Positions 13,000-26,880 of a stretch of DNA of 64,000 bases are shown here, piece by piece; position 1 is the first letter of the stretch; each line of letters starts with the position of its first letter. Made by a program: the position numbers and the translations under genes. Source of the DNA: Bagarius yarrelli (taxonomy: Eukaryota > Chordata > Actinopteri > Siluriformes > Sisoridae); NCBI GenBank assembly GCA_005784505.1, contig VCAZ01000027.1, positions 468,001 through 532,000 of the forward strand, read 5' to 3'. Below the pieces are notes generated by a model. That model was not told the origin of the DNA and ran no database searches. It saw only the letters and a list, made by a program, of their open reading frames with translations.

Positions 13000-15900
13000 T
13001 CAAGCGACTCTCCTTAGAGGACCCCTGGACATATTTACTGTGGCTGTTGCTACTGTAATGTATTATATGAGAAATGGCTAGAAAAAAAGTTATACTTGCC
13101 TGACTTTGGCAGAAGATTTGGGATATCCAGGGTACAAAAAAAACCCAGAAATCACAGGACATGCTTAGATTTCAAACAATACACCTTTTAAGCAGGAGCC
13201 AGTAGTAAGAGAGATTTCAGAGAGATGGGATTTAGTTTAATAGGAGTTTAACTCGAAGCTGCATTCGTTTTAGGTTTTTATCGATTTTAAGGAAGCTTAT
13301 GGCTCTAACAAAGGAAAACCGAAACTCCAATTCTCAAACCTTCAGAAGAAAATCTATTAAAATGTTCGAATAAAGCATCTGTTTTTTATATACACAAAGG
13401 GGCATTAAAAGAAAAACTGCTTCACTTAAATGGACATATAATGACGTGCAAAAAATGTTCGGTCCCATCTGTGGGACTAGAAGAAATACTCAATTTAGAC
13501 ATTTAGGGAAACAGAGGGAATAAATTAGGGCAGAAATAGGAGCTTTAGACAGAGCATCGAACCAAAAAGATGAGTAGAAAAATTCCCCTGAAACTAACCG
13601 GTGGACTCCCAGGGCCAGTAAAGGCTTTGCTGCTAACCTAAAATGTTTACAGTACAAATAAAAAAAATTATATCTGTTTTTGTTTTTATGTATTGTATAT
13701 TTTAGTCATCTCATAGTTTCTTATAGTCGTTCAAAGTCATTCATTCTCCATTCTTTTTTGTGTAATGATTTTGTTGGTTAAGACTAACACAAATCACAAA
13801 GTCCCAAATCCCCTGCTGATAGTTAATAAAGATAGTTTGGAATAGAGATCAGCACCAACATTAGCAATTATCAATCAAAGGGTCACTACTTAGTGGCCAA
13901 TTTTTTATATTTTTACATTAACAGCATTTGGCAGAAAAGATATAACAAAAAAAACCCCAGCTAAAACAACCACTTCCTATTTATGTATATCTGTTCTCGT
14001 ATTAATCCAAATATACAACAGTGTTATGTTGGGTTTTTTTTAATTATTATTTAAAAATGACAAAGTGTTTTAGTGCTTTAAATATACTAAGGATTTCTTT
14101 TTAGTCCCTGAAAATTGCTTTTGTAAATGCCTGCATGTGGTGGGATTTAATAAGTCTAGTATTCTCTTTCTATTTTAAGGCTGTAATGAGTTATGCATGA
14201 TATCCACACCGTGATCCCTTCTACCCAAAATTGTTTTTTTAGTGACACACACCTCACCAAAGCCCTAGACCTAAAGTTCATGGACTGCCCTGCTGTTCTC
14301 TTGCCCAGTGTCTTTCATTCAGCAAGGCTTTAGGGCCTGTTAAAATACCCATTGCACTTTCCAGAGCAGCATTAATAAGATCTGATAACTAATCAGGGAT
14401 AGTGAGCACGGGAATTGTATATCCTGGTAAAGCCAGGAGGAATGTAAAACACTGCAACTCACAAAGGAGCCCTGTGGCAGCTGCGAACATGGGAAGCTCA
14501 AAAAGCAGACACACATCCCTTCCGTGTAGTCGTTCATATTTGCTGTTATAAGATCAAATTATTGTTAAGGCTTTAATACAGATTTTTGTGTTTTGTTTCA
14601 TTATTCTAACAGGATAATAGAACGAACACATTTATGTTAGCTTAGTATATACTAATGCATTGCCATTGTCCTTGGACTGAAAGCAAATTACCAAACAATT
14701 TACAATTATTGTATTCATAATGCTTTTGATGCAAAAGATAGATAAAAGAAAATCTTCTTGTTATCTTGCTTAGGTTAAATTTCGAGCGACAACAACAATC
14801 TAAATGAACTTTAAACTTCAAAATGTTAACTTACTTCCATTGTACCAAAAACGGAAAAAAATTATTTTCAAGTAAAATAATCAGTTTTTAGAAAACATTG
14901 AACCGCTTGAAATATCTAAAGTTACATTTTACAGTTTTATTATTTTTCCATTTTATTAAACGGTGTAAAGTCTGGAATATATCTTGTAGCATGCCAATAA
15001 AGTATTTGTTAGTTTGTTTATTTGCCAGCAAAATAAATGATAACTTTTGAGATTAATCAAGTCTGAATGATTAATTAAGTCTGTCAGTGCAAATATTTTG
15101 ACTCAAACACAAATCGCTCCTCAAACACAAGAGTACAGGGAATATTTAACAAAGGATCTCCTTCAGTGCTGTGTCCCACTCTGTGTGTCAAAAAGATGAA
15201 AATCTGCATCTGCATACCTCAAAATATCTGTGTTAGAGCGACACTTGGGCTCCACACAGTAATCAATCCATTAACACAGCAGGCCTGCAGGGTGAGCTTG
15301 GAGCAACACCCTTTCCCTACAAATGTGCTTATGAGTACGGGGGTGCAGCTGTCACACTTCTGTAATACAAGCCCTTATTAGTGTCCATTAGTCTGGCCCG
15401 AAACTAATAAGAGATTGTCAAATACATCTAAACTTTCACACAAGCGCCACACAAATAGGAGAACATCGAAACAATGCACAGTGCCCTGAGGGTCAACGAC
15501 GATGTTATATTGTTGTTTCGTTACAAAGTAATTAAGGGGAAAACACACAAATCTCAGGTTACTACAATACCCCAGCTAATTTAAAGCTAATTTATTTTAG
15601 CACATTGACTCATTCATTCACTTGCATACTCATTCGTTAATTCATTCACTCGATCACTCAGTCCCTCATTGTATTGTCATCATCGCTATCATGAAAGTAA
15701 CACAAAGAACCACTTGTCAGGCGCCTGGTTTTACACGCCACAATTCAGTGTTGTGATTGATGAATTGTTTGGAGCAGTCACCTTCAGATGCATCTAGTTT
15801 ATGCCAAACCACAAGCTAAAAAAACAGAGCGCAAAAATGCATGACCACGCACAACTACTCCAAATGTATGGTTAGGCCTCAGACATCAGAATTTGTATTT
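13000..15900. other. Intron 3 stretch with no recognised feature
   Basis: AT-rich single-copy-looking DNA. A short GCATTTGGCAG word near 13925 may be the tip of a fish SINE/L2 tail. CATT/TCACT-rich irregular repeats occur near 15608-15660. I see no coding signal, RNA gene or mobile element. Confidence 0.5.
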
Positions 15901-16087
15901 AGTTTCAGTGAAAAAGCCCTTTTGGCTGCTTTTACAGCTCATTCCATTCATGCGGTAAAATGAGAAAAGGAGGGGAAAAAAAAAAAATCACATATGTTTT
16001 TTATGATTTGTATTTGATGAATAATAAATTGATATAAAACAATTTCTTTTAAACATGTTAAAGAAACTTCAGTCATTTTAACTATGA

Positions 16088-16133
16088 CTTATTATTATTA
16101 TTATTATTATAATTATTATTATTATTATTATTA
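16088..16133. repeat. (ATT)n microsatellite
   Basis: TTATTATTA repeats with one AATT interruption. Confidence 0.93.
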
Positions 16134-17676
16134 TGTATGCTGTATAAAAATTTATATACAATAGTACAGCAAAAATACGAGTTTTTTTGACAAGCACAAC
16201 TTAATAACTCATACATTTTTTTGGGAACATAATACAAAACTCTATGACTTTATTTACAACAAACAAGTAGCCTGATCCTGATTTGCAAAAGGCAGTGTAC
16301 AATATCCCCGGCAGAGTTACATGTCAAAAGGAATAGCGGCTACATATTACAACAGAGAGGGGAAGTATTTCTATAAAAAATATTAAGAAGTATTATATAC
16401 AGAAATATATACTTAAATATGTATAGACTTACTCTGTGTGGATGTGCTAGTGATATACAGCTTTCAGTCATAAAATGTAGATTTTTTTTGGTGTAAATGT
16501 AAAATGTCTTGCCATATAACACTAAAGTTTATTAGCACGTCACTACATGCTAAAATGCACGTCACTAAAACCTAAATAATCCACTAATCAGAAAAGAGAA
16601 ACTAAAGCATCCAACTGTTTCTGTATCTTATTTTTAATCAATTCTCATAGCACCTTTAGCAGTTTTAGAGCCTACATGTTTTATGACATAACACTTCCAT
16701 CAGTAGAGTTATAAGGCAGGCCCGCACATCTTCAACCTCATTGATTCTCAATCGATTCTCATGCATGTATGAACATCGAAAATGTATCACACAGAATCCT
16801 AGAACTGAAAAAAACATCTTGAGGCCCAGTTGGAAAGAAGGACAGGGATACAGAGCACTTTATGAGCAGTAGTGATTTCTCCTGGGAGCTGGCTTAACTC
16901 AAATAATACCACAGACAAGCCTGAATCTCTCTCTACAAGCCAGCTGCCAGCCAATTTATTATCAACTCTCTCAACCACAGCTCCTCTCACAATTATACAC
17001 GCTAGCCAAAGTACATGGTTCAGAATCCTTGCCCTGAGACAGCGCTCCCTGTAATGAACTTCTAATCTAACATTAACATTCTTGCTTCTTTTACATTCTG
17101 AATCTGGCAAAAAAAAAAACCAAAACACCAAAAAAGGAAGAGATCATACATCTATAATAATGCTTTTAACCAAAGGGTTAACACAAGATCCTGTAACACA
17201 CACACATGCACATTTTCCAACACAAAGTCTCTGATGCCAAACACACATCGATTCTGTCTCCTGATGAGGTGATACCAAAGAGTATTTCACAATCTTAACT
17301 GCTTCAAGCTGTTTTTTGTGGACGTCTACACCACAGATCTATTCTCTCCCCCATGCTCATACTCCTCAGTCCCAACACACACCTACTATTATACAGATCA
17401 GAGGTGTGTCTTTATCTCTGTGAGAAAAAAAAAACCAAAAAACATTTTTGCTCTCCAACTAGTACACACATTTAAAAACACTTATGTTCTCAGCAGCCAG
17501 TAAAAGGATGGTTTAAATAAACAAATAAATGAAACTCCAACAATAGATTCTGCATCTCATTTTGAACGCTTGTATACAGTACCGGTGCTAGTACATTATC
17601 CTGATGAAGGAAACAAAATGGGCCGTGAAATGAAAGGCACCGCAAATAGAAAATGAATGTGAAAGAGAGACTATAC

Positions 17677-18337
17677 CTTGGCAGGTGACGCCCCGGTCCT
17701 CATACCCGATGTTACACAAGCATTTCCCAATGGGCACCAGCCATTCTCCTTCAGTGCTACAGTACATTTTGGGAGGATCTTCTTCCTTGGAGTTGTTGAC
17801 GCAGGATCCCTTCACCTCCACTAATGACTGAGTGTCCATTGGCACTGTGTCAGGGAACATGGCCAGGTTCCGTACTGTGAAAGGGCACTTCTTAAAGTAC
17901 ACCCGCACTGACACCAGGGCTACGCAAGCCCCCACATCCTGGAAAGCCAGGTAAAAGCCTTTCTTAGTCACTGGACCTACTTCTCGCACTTCGGTGTTAA
18001 GTTTTAGAATACGATCCCCCAGGTCCATTTGAGTAAAGCTCTCATCGGCTGCGATAGTGTCTATTTTTGAGAACTGGTGCTCTCGGAACTTACTGCCCTG
18101 GTCCTCGTCTGTCTCCAGGTAGTGCAAATTGAAGGTTTCTTTACAGGTTCCCAGCACCAAAGGGATACTGTTGCAGTCCCTAAGAGTGAACTTGAGCTCC
18201 ACATAGATTTTCTGAGCAGAGTTGCGAGGGATCCAGTTGGTTCTAAGCCAGTTGTTTTGGCTGTACTCCATCACATTGCACACCTGGAAGGTCCGAATCG
18301 GTGTGTAGTGCTCATCCACACCGCTGATCTCTTCCCA
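17677..18337 (-). CDS. epha3: EPHA3 exon 3 (ephrin-binding domain and start of Cys-rich region)
   Basis: This 661-base exon encodes residues 52-271 plus the first base of codon 272. The acceptor is CTCCAG before TGGGAAGAG (WEEISGVDEHYTPIRT) and the donor is GTATAG after TGC CAA G. The exon carries most of the Eph ligand-binding domain, including NNWLRTNWI, ELKFTLRDCNS, GTCKETFNL, KIDTIAADESFT, KKGFYLAFQDVGAC and VRVYFKKCPFTVRNLA. It then runs into the cysteine-rich segment (GSCVNNSKEEDPPKMYC, GEWLVPIGKCLC). There are ten cysteines. C71-C189 and C106-C116 correspond to the two disulfides known in Eph ligand-binding domains. N232-N-S is a glycosylation sequon. RNSAQKIYVELKF, SIPLVLGTCK and PDTVPMDTQSLVEV favour EPHA3 over EPHA4 and EPHA5, which differ at these places. 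A fish-specific paralogue cannot be excluded. There is no stop or frameshift. Exon 4 should lie beyond position 1 of the window. Confidence 0.97.
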
Positions 18338-19197
18338 CTGGAGAAAAGTAAAAGAGAGCTGGTATCATTATGAGTGTTGAACAACACTACTGAGGTTGAC
18401 TCTGATTCTATTTTATGGATATTTATAAGGCCAACATAAATTTAAACCATGTGATCAATCATGTAAAAATTAACATGCAGCATGATGAATCGTCTGTCAG
18501 TGTTTTATTATATAAAATGTAGTGTTCAATATACCATACACTAGCCAGAATCATTTACAGTTCATTTGCTCTGGAGTCCTGAAAGGAATTCTGTCTAATC
18601 AGTTTACAAAGACTTTCTTCATTGCTCACTTATTCCAGCTATTCCAGTTATTTCAGAATAAAATATATAACTGAAAATGAATAACACACAAGATATCTGC
18701 AATGCCTAATACCATTAGGTGTTATTTAATCTGGTCCACAAGCTTCTTTCCTGACAAGACAGTAAAAAGCAGCCGCCACTCCCACAATGTTCACCTGTAG
18801 TACTAATGAACACATCTAGTGTGTACTGAGAAAACAGAATACTGTCCGGCTTCCCAAGCTGCAGTTTTAAAGCCTTTGGCAGAGTAAAGGGGGTCATTTT
18901 TAATGGTGTTGAACTGTTCATTAATAGACAGGACAAGCGTGCACTCAGACTCAATTGCCTATTTATGTTTCTCATGTGGCAGCGGTTAATGAAACACCAA
19001 GGAAATTGCATAAAAAAAGTTTATTAAAATTTTAAATAGACAAAAAAAATGTATACACTAAATTTTAAAACATGTATATTTTATCTCCATTTAGGGTCAT
19101 TAAATCTTTAACATCAATTAGGACAAATGTGTGAAATATTTCGAATATTTTAAAGGACAAGGTTAAAACTTGTACATATTCGTACATGTGCATAAAG

Positions 19198-19235
<38 letters not shown>

Positions 19236-19262
19236 GCTAGCTAGCTAGCTAGCTATCTAGCT
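19198..19262. repeat. (ATCT)n then (AGCT)n microsatellite
   Basis: Nine or so ATCT units pass directly into an AGCT-type run (CTAGCTAGCTAG), then one more ATCT. The AGCT part is self-complementary and can form a hairpin. Confidence 0.93.
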
Positions 19263-19618
19263 AATACTGCAAATATTCAATACTATACATTAATAACTTA
19301 AGTTAGTAAGTATGGTAAGTAACCAGAAATGCAAGATGAGATTAGTGGGCTGTGTAAAAATATCTACTAACTAGTTAAAAACTAACTGTTTATTTCACAA
19401 TAGTGTATTGATATTCTAACCTGTGGTAACATGCTTAAATTTATGATTTACTGATTTACGTTTACTTTACTATTTTATTAAAAACCTTTAATACATGTAA
19501 AAAAACATCTTTATCCACTACTGTAGTTGTTGCTGATAAATACAGACTTTGTTTCCGAAGCAAACATAGGGGTGTCTTTAGCTTTTTATTGGTTATATTT
19601 TATGTTTGTTTTTTTAAT

Positions 19619-19725
19619 TTGAAGTATTGTGATATGCATTGTATTGCAATATATCGTAATATTTTGTATAGTGACCCATGTATCAAATTATGTGTTGTAT
19701 CCTATCGCCATTTTCTTCAATCTGT
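19619..19725 (-). mobile_element. MITE fragment, hAT-like
   Basis: The words TATTGTGATATGCATTG, AGTGACCCATGTATC and TCCTATCGCCATTTTCTTC are the reverse-strand form of the common fish repeat that starts TAGGGCTGTGTATTGGCAAGA. The element at 39182 belongs to the same type. No ends are preserved. Confidence 0.42.
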
Positions 19726-22379
19726 ATCTGCATTGCATAGCATGTCACAGACTAAGTTCACAGACTTTTTAATGAACATCTGTGCCATCTGGCACTTTTT
19801 TGGCACCTTTTGAAGAATTAAACCTATGTCAGTTAGTAACTATTATTACTTTACTTAGCATAATGGCGAAGTTTCAACTTTTTAGGCATTTGTTATGATT
19901 TACACCGACAAACTATGCATACACCTTGAATAAAATGTACCAAATTGTCACTGCACTGTTTTTCAAATACACTATGTGATTCTGAACTAAGTGTATTACA
20001 GTATGAGTTTATTTTAATTGGCAGCCACAGCTATCCTGACTTAATGGCCTGTATGGAATATGGGTAATTTCGTATAAACTGTGAATCTTCAAGAAGTGTT
20101 ATGACCACAGTTGAATGAAAACTGTTTTTCATGTCATGTGTTTATGCATTTCCGTGGCTGACAAAGTGGAACAGTGCTGCAAAGTCAAATACATCACTGG
20201 AAAGTTCAAGTGGTGATTTGTCAAAGTTAGTTTCAGTCCAAGAGGTAGTTTTGTGAATTGCCAGCTTGTGTTCACTAGCGTAGTAGATGTCTCAAATTAA
20301 ATCCAGGCGCATGAGCTGCACTACATTATTATCTTGCAGTTAAGGACTGTGTCTAGACCGTGGCTGCAAAGGTAAATGAAATATCATATGTGTCGCATAG
20401 AACACACACTCAAAAATAGCATATTACAAAATGATCTCCTGCCATTTATGAAATGATGTCACCATGACACACACCATAACGTAGTACACATATACACCTG
20501 TCCAGACTTTTCTTTTAACTGGTAACAGAAAATAATAACTTTTAGAAGATTTCAACTTTATATTCTGTAAAGTAGACATTATATCCTTGTTTTGCAACTT
20601 AACACTCAACAAAGACACTGAAGGTTTTACCAAATCACTGTACATCAGCAAAACGTCTTAAGCAAGGGAAGCAACAAAAAAAAATATCAGTTGGTACATT
20701 TGACAGAATTTTGACATATTTGTGTCTGATAACTGTGAAAATAGAACAACTGCTACAACAGCTTAAGTTTCAAATGTATGTAATAAAAAGGACAGCCTTA
20801 TTCTTGTATTACAATGAAATTGCATTCTTTTGAAAATTTTTGTTTAATAATCAAGTCTTGGTCCTGGGTGGTCTCACGTGATATACATTCCCTTATTTAC
20901 ACAGGGAATGGACTTGACTACATTTGTTGTGCCATTGTAATAATTTGATGAGCATTAAGTTATTAGATTTTATTCTACAGTACACACAGCTAAATATTGG
21001 GATGAGAAAACTAGACGATAAACACTACAAATAAAGAGGTTTAACTGGTGGTGGTGGGAACAGAGGGGATCTAGCAAAAAAAAAAATTATGATTTAAAGT
21101 AAAACACATCTGATACACGCAATCCTGTAATAATTATGTATTTCTAATTTCATAACAGTGCTTTAAAACTATTACTTTCTGTTTTTAGAATGAACAGTTT
21201 GCCCTTCTACTGTATTCTTTTTTTTTTTTTATATACCGAGACTGGAAACAGCAGTGGCTGCAAATGTTTCTACAGCTAGGATTTCCTACACTAGAACAAC
21301 TGGAACCTATCAGTCAATGCCTTTTCATCGCTATTTTATGATTGTGGAACCATAACACATTGTGCACTGCCCATTTACTCCACCACGGCTATATGATGTG
21401 CTAATCCCAGTTTATACAGCAGCTTTTCTTCACACTTGATACAGCTGGGTGCATTTTTGGTATTCTTTTTTGAGCCCAAAACATACACAGAACTTTTGAA
21501 ACGTTTTGGCCTTGTTGTTAAAACTATTGTGTTTTTGAAATCATGAACATGGAACTTGGCTGAAAAAAATGCAAAAAATTACAAAGTGAAATGTAATATG
21601 AGATTGTCTGTCTAGTTTCTACATTGTATTAGGTTAGAGTGGACTAGACATCCCATACTGGCCAGGTCTTTGGCTGCCAGCGAATTAGAAAGATACTCAT
21701 ATACAGAAACTTCCGAGAAGCCTGCAGTTTGATTTGAAGTAAAGGAGAATTTAATTTTCGTCCTTTAAGACAAAATTGTAATAATTTTGCAGTTTTTTCA
21801 ATAGTGGGTGGAGTGAATTTTTTAGGACCTGTGAACAATAAGAAATTTTAATACTTGATCCATCTACATTTATTTGGGCATCAAAACAGACACTATTTTG
21901 TAGCCATACATTAATCTTTCACTTCACTAAATAAAAAGTTCAAGCATTTTAGTTACATGTATGCCATTTGCCAGATGCCCCTATTAAGAGGACCAATTCA
22001 TGGACCAAGCATACTATCGGTGTAAAAACGCTTTCAAGTTTTTACACATTTAAGTGTTTTATTAAGTTTAAATACTTTAGGAAGAGCCATGTTTTTAAAC
22101 GTGTGCAGACAGCTGGTGACTCATCTACTCCGACATCCAAAGGAAGTCCATTTCATTTCCAAGTTGCCAGAACAGGAAAGAATCTTGACGCATTCCTTTT
22201 TTTCCATCCTGAGAGATTGCAGGACAACTTAAGCGTTGCTAGAGGAGCAGTGCTTCACTCTATCGTTTTACCAAAGGTAATCCAGCATTTGGTTACTTAA
22301 TGTGAAGTGTTGTGGCATTATCAAATCCCTAATCTATATTTTATAATCATGCCCCACATCTCTTCCCCTTCTATAGCAC

Positions 22380-22780
22380 AGAAGATTTCTATGTTGGCAA
22401 GGAGCTTTAAGCCAGGCACTCCGGGTAATCATGGAGCAAAGTAATCCTCCTACTGTGAGTAATGAATCCCAGACTGAGGTCTGATGCAATTTGGGCAAGC
22501 CATAATAAACGGAGCTGCAAGTTTAAAAAGTCATCCATGCTGAGCCGATTTATATTTACTGTCCTTATTAGGGCAGGTGGCCACGTGGAGGGCGTCTGAT
22601 AGGTTTAGCTTCCAATTTGCTTTAACCGGGCTGGTTTGTGCTTACACCGGCAGAAGGTGGGGAGCCCATCCATCAGTGTCAGTGCTGTACCGGCACATTA
22701 TGTGCAATCATTTTTAAGGGCATGACTCTTAGCGTATAATGCTTATCACTCAAAACTAGGTAAAAGTCACGAGTAATTAT
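22380..22780. other. Balanced-composition block in intron 2, possible conserved element
   Basis: This block is noticeably less AT-rich than its surroundings and free of simple repeats. It contains CATCCATGCTGAGCC, GGCAGGTGGCCACGTGG (overlapping E-boxes CAGGTG and CACGTG) and AATTTGGGCAAGCC. No open frame with gene-like features is seen. An enhancer is possible, but this is inference from composition only. Confidence 0.3.
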
Positions 22781-23764
22781 AGAACATTAATCAAAAGGTC
22801 TTGATCTTCTCTATTCTCCTCTAACAGTTTTGACAATGAAATGTGCTAAATAAATGTTACCACATTCACTTTGACCTTTTTGATTGTGAGAAAGATTAAT
22901 CGCGTAATGTTAGCATTTGTGGCTGCGTTTAAAAAAAAACTAGTATTAATTTTAAAATCCGACTACGATGCCGCAGATGTTAGCTGACAATCAAAGTCAC
23001 CCATCTCCTGTGACTTCTTATCATTAACAGCTGTTTACAATCAAAGTTGTTTTGGATGATTCCACTCGAATTTCGATTTTTCTCTGTCTGTTTTTTTTTT
23101 GTCAAATTTTAGATATAATATTTATACCTGTGTGTAGATGTGTCTGTTTATGATTACTGTGTGCTTCTTTTAAATTGTCCGTTTTGATTAGTTCTAATAA
23201 AAATATTTAAGCCACCTTAATTCTATTATAATTTGTTAGATGTAAATTTAGTAATAGTCATGTAGTATTATTTCATTACCAAATAAGGGATTTACATAAA
23301 AGAATTGTATACGGTTGTTTTTATTCTTTAAGCCAAGGTTCTACCATAAAAGAAAGTTCTAGCCTATATTTTACAGTGCCAACTATAAAAAAGGCAAGCG
23401 GAAACCAGATTTGGCAGCTATATGTAGAAAATGCCTGGATTACATTCAGTGAGTGCCAAAAAGTAATTTTAACACTTAATAAAGTTTAATAATGGTTGAA
23501 TTAAGTAGCCCCGGGGACCAATCCACAAGAAGACAAATAAACACAGTTGTTACTGGGCACTTTGAGTTTTGATAATAGAAATAAATTATCCATGTTAAAC
23601 ACACTGTCTTTGAATCTCCTATTTCCATCTTCTTTAGCTTCTACTAAATTATATTTTATTTTACTGAAACCATAAGACGATAAAGCTGAAATATTAAATA
23701 ACACTACCGTGTGTCGTGTAAGTTTCGCCGCATAAGGATTTATAGTTAACATAGACATACATAC

Positions 23765-23829
23765 CCCATGAGATGGATATGATATCCATCCCAGCTCCCC
23801 CTGGCTTGCTTTGGAATCCAACAGGTTAA
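23765..23829 (-). CDS. epha3: EPHA3 exon 2 (start of ephrin-binding domain)
   Basis: This is a 65-base exon. Its acceptor is CTGCAG directly before TTAAC, and its donor is GTATGT directly after CAT GGG. With the G carried over from exon 1 it encodes residues 30-51 (V-NLLDSKASQGELGWISYPSHG). NLLDSK and GELGWISYPSHGW form the conserved N-terminal strand of the Eph ligand-binding domain. The W that follows is the first codon of exon 3. The 65-base length and the phase 1 to phase 0 arrangement are what I expect for exon 2 of Eph genes. The exon is too short to stand out as an open frame and is recognised only through the flanking exons and motif. Intron 1 (5.8 kb) and intron 2 (5.4 kb) flank it. 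Confidence 0.95.
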
Positions 23830-24619
23830 CTGCAGGAGAAAAGAGAGAAATAGAAAAATAATGAGTAATCCTTGTTAGCCTCTATTACCCTCCCACCAGT
23901 CTCCTGGGAAGCATGTCCATTCCGACCAACTGAGTATTTATTCAGCTGCACTATATTCACAAGATGATGAAACCTAACAAACAACTCAAGCTTTTTTTTC
24001 TCTCAGTAGATCATAATCATCTTGCAAATAATTGTGATAGCTGAAGCCACCGAGGAGGCAGGGAAACACCCACATCAGTTAGGGAAAGTTCAATTTAAAC
24101 TCCTGTCCCATTGATCAGTGACGGTGTTGAACTTTGTCTGAAGATGTTTTACACTGACCTGCAAGTTAAAAACAGCTAAATCTAACACAAAATAGCTGTT
24201 TATAATCCATAAAGTTTATAGGGGATTATAACAAACCAAAAAAAAAAAAGCTTTTACAAGCTGTCAGTCTTCTGGTCCACTCAGCATGACTGAACAGAGT
24301 TCAAGAACAACACTTGAGAACACAATGTGCAATAAATGCATAATCGTAGCTGCCATGTGGGACAATCTGCAGGGAGTCTTCTTTATGCCCTGCCTAGTAA
24401 ATGTTTATCCCGCACAAAAGGCGCATATAGATGAAAGCGTCGAAGACACTTCATTAGTAAAATATGTTTAAATAGGTCACTCTTGTGACTTAACAATCTG
24501 ACACAGATTACAAACGGTCCATATAACTAAGCATCGCAACAAATTCAAACAAATACTAAATCCACATGAAATAGAAGAGCAACTGGTATGAACACGTTGT
24601 GGTACAGTGAGTCTATCAG

Positions 24620-25130
24620 GCATTAAATGGTGCCAAAATGGCATTGTTTGAACCAGCACAGCGTTCTGTAAATGGGACCACACCTACCAAAACAGCTGGC
24701 TGTTTCCAAACAGCAGACAATTTTCTATTAACTGTAATGAAGATATCTGCTCGTGTCCGGTAATGGCAGCTGACATCCAGCTCCATTGGTTCCAATTTAA
24801 CTTTCTCAATGAGCCGAGCCAACGTCTCAAATTGAGCCGACCAAGGGAATTTGAGAGCAGAAAATTAGATGGCTATATTGGTGAAGCAAATTCTTCAGCT
24901 GCAGGAGCAGGAAATCTCAGCCAAAGACGCCACCCTCCCAGCACAGAGAACCGACGCTACATCGGGCATCCTCTCTTAGCTCAATACTGTAACACCAGCT
25001 CATTAATAGATTATCTACTGCTTGTCTATAGGAATAAACAAGAACAGGCAAAAAAGATGTGATCAATACATGGCAGAGACAGTAATCTTGGATTACAACC
25101 ACAGTCTCTCCATGAGCGCCTGCTGTCCTG
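24620..25130. other. Balanced-composition block in intron 1
   Basis: This mixed-composition stretch contains short open frames on both strands that show no known motifs. There are no repeats. It could be a conserved non-coding element. I see nothing coding that I can name. Confidence 0.25.
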
Positions 25131-26761
25131 ATAAATCATCTTTGCACCAGTAATTATTGTTTTCATCAGCACATTGCACATTTTACTGGGCAGCAATGAA
25201 AAAACAAGGACAGCAACAGTAACTTTTTTTTAAATTGTGTAACTATCATATAAAAAGCCCACAATTATATACTACGCGTCAAATATTAAAAAGTTTTGGT
25301 AAAAAAAGTATCAAGGACAAGTCTTTAATGTACAGAGAGCACAGATGTATGTTACTGCTAACAAATGCTGATAATACACTGAATGTATGAATGCAGATTT
25401 TTTAGCATTCAGCTAACCTTCACCTATCTTTATTATCTAATTCAATTTGCGATTGAATTGAGATGGGAATCAGGTGGTGAAACACTTCACAGCGCAGTCC
25501 AAGGGGATGAGGCATGCCGAGGCTTGGTTTTATTGAGAGCTGATTGTGTGTGAACAGATGGAGAAACTGAGGCTTGGTTTTAAATTTTTTCAAAAAATGT
25601 ACAAGTCAGATTAGGTTAGCCTGTAAGAGATTTCCCTGATTACTTAACAATGTTTAAAATTTACTTCTTTCACGAATGTGACCTTATTGTGGTTACGAAA
25701 CTAGGAATATAAATAGTCTGTTTTCCTATATAAATGCTTTACTTGGTTTTCTTGGGCAGAAAACTAATTTAAAGTACATTGTAAATTGCAACTGAAAATA
25801 AATCGCTATTTTTGTTCAAATCAGATTTTAATGAATTAGTTTTATTATAAACAGCACATTTTTATTTTTTTTTTAACCAGCATGTTTATATACATATTTA
25901 TATAGATGTATATAAAGACAATGAATTAGCACAACCTCTGGGGTGTACTGAAGTATTAAACTGCAAAGTATGAATAATTTAACTCTGTATACTCTGTTCT
26001 GCTCCAGTCTCAGTCAGCTCCAGTGAGCACCGAGAAGCCTGTACAACACTAGCAGCCCGAACAAACTCTGGGCTCGGAATGCACTACTTTTTTACTATAA
26101 GCGCTTGTGTAAGCAGATTTTCGGCACCTCTGAAAGGCACCATCACTCACAACAGTGTTTTCGGTGAGAGCAAAAAAGCACATTCACACCCTGAAAGTAC
26201 AAAAATATCACTCATTTAAAAAAAAATCTAGACTGCCCTATCACTGGGTGAGTAAGTCTGATAAACACCAAAACTTCGACAATCACTGCGATGATTTTTA
26301 AAATCTTTAATGAGAGCACCAAAGTCTACGTTAAGAGAACTTCCAGGAATTTTTAAAAACGACCACATGCAGTGCCTCTTTCCGAAGCGTAGGCTTTAAA
26401 AGAAAAAAAGGGCAAATGGTTTTAGACAAGTAACCAACGTATATTAAACTTTCAGTTATCCAGCATATGAAATTAAAGTCCTGCACGTTTGTCGGTGTTG
26501 CCCAGACCTGACTTTAGGTGGTCTGAGAAATAAATTCACTTTTTCTAAACAAAAGTATGTTTCACTAGGCAGCCTGCCCAGATCATAGAAAAGATAGCAA
26601 AACCTATCCACACATTTAGTTCTGTACTGTATATTATATAAGAAAATAGCAATGTGCCATGAGACCTAACTGTTATCCTCAAACTATTTACAAAATAAAA
26701 CAAACGCCAATGTTATTCCAAAATAGACAAGCTAGAGGGACTGTATTTAACTAAACCAATA

Positions 26762-26774
26762 CTATATATATATA

Positions 26775-26837
<63 letters not shown>

Positions 26838-26880
26838 TATATATATATTAGACTATATTATATATATATATACATACATA
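26762..26880. repeat. Long (AT)n tract
   Basis: About 110 bases of nearly pure TA/AT dinucleotides, with a few ACT/AGA interruptions, end in ACATACATATACACACACA. It can extrude a cruciform and is likely to vary in length. Confidence 0.95.

Larger units (their letters stand above)
1..17676 (-). other. EPHA3 intron 3 (partial)
   Basis: This is everything downstream of exon 3 in transcript order. I looked on the minus strand for the next exon, a short Cys-rich segment beginning with the second half of an Ala codon and then C-R-P-G, and did not find it. The intron therefore probably runs off the window. That fits the very long intron 3 typical of EPHA3. It holds LINE, SINE and MITE remnants and microsatellites, listed separately. 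The rest is unremarkable AT-rich DNA. Confidence 0.8.
18338..23764 (-). other. EPHA3 intron 2
   Basis: This 5,427-base intron is bounded by GTATGT at the exon 2 side and CTCCAG at the exon 3 side. It contains an ATCT/AGCT microsatellite, a MITE fragment and a compositionally balanced block at 22380-22780. Nothing coding was seen. Confidence 0.93.

Noticed and set aside
16545..16570. Two close GCACGTCACTA copies
   Set aside because: A short local direct repeat in AT-rich DNA with no further structure.
1..17676. EPHA3 exon 4
   Set aside because: Searched on the minus strand for the Cys-rich exon (CRPG..., C-PPHS-type motif) without success. A short exon could have been missed by eye, but nothing could be supported.
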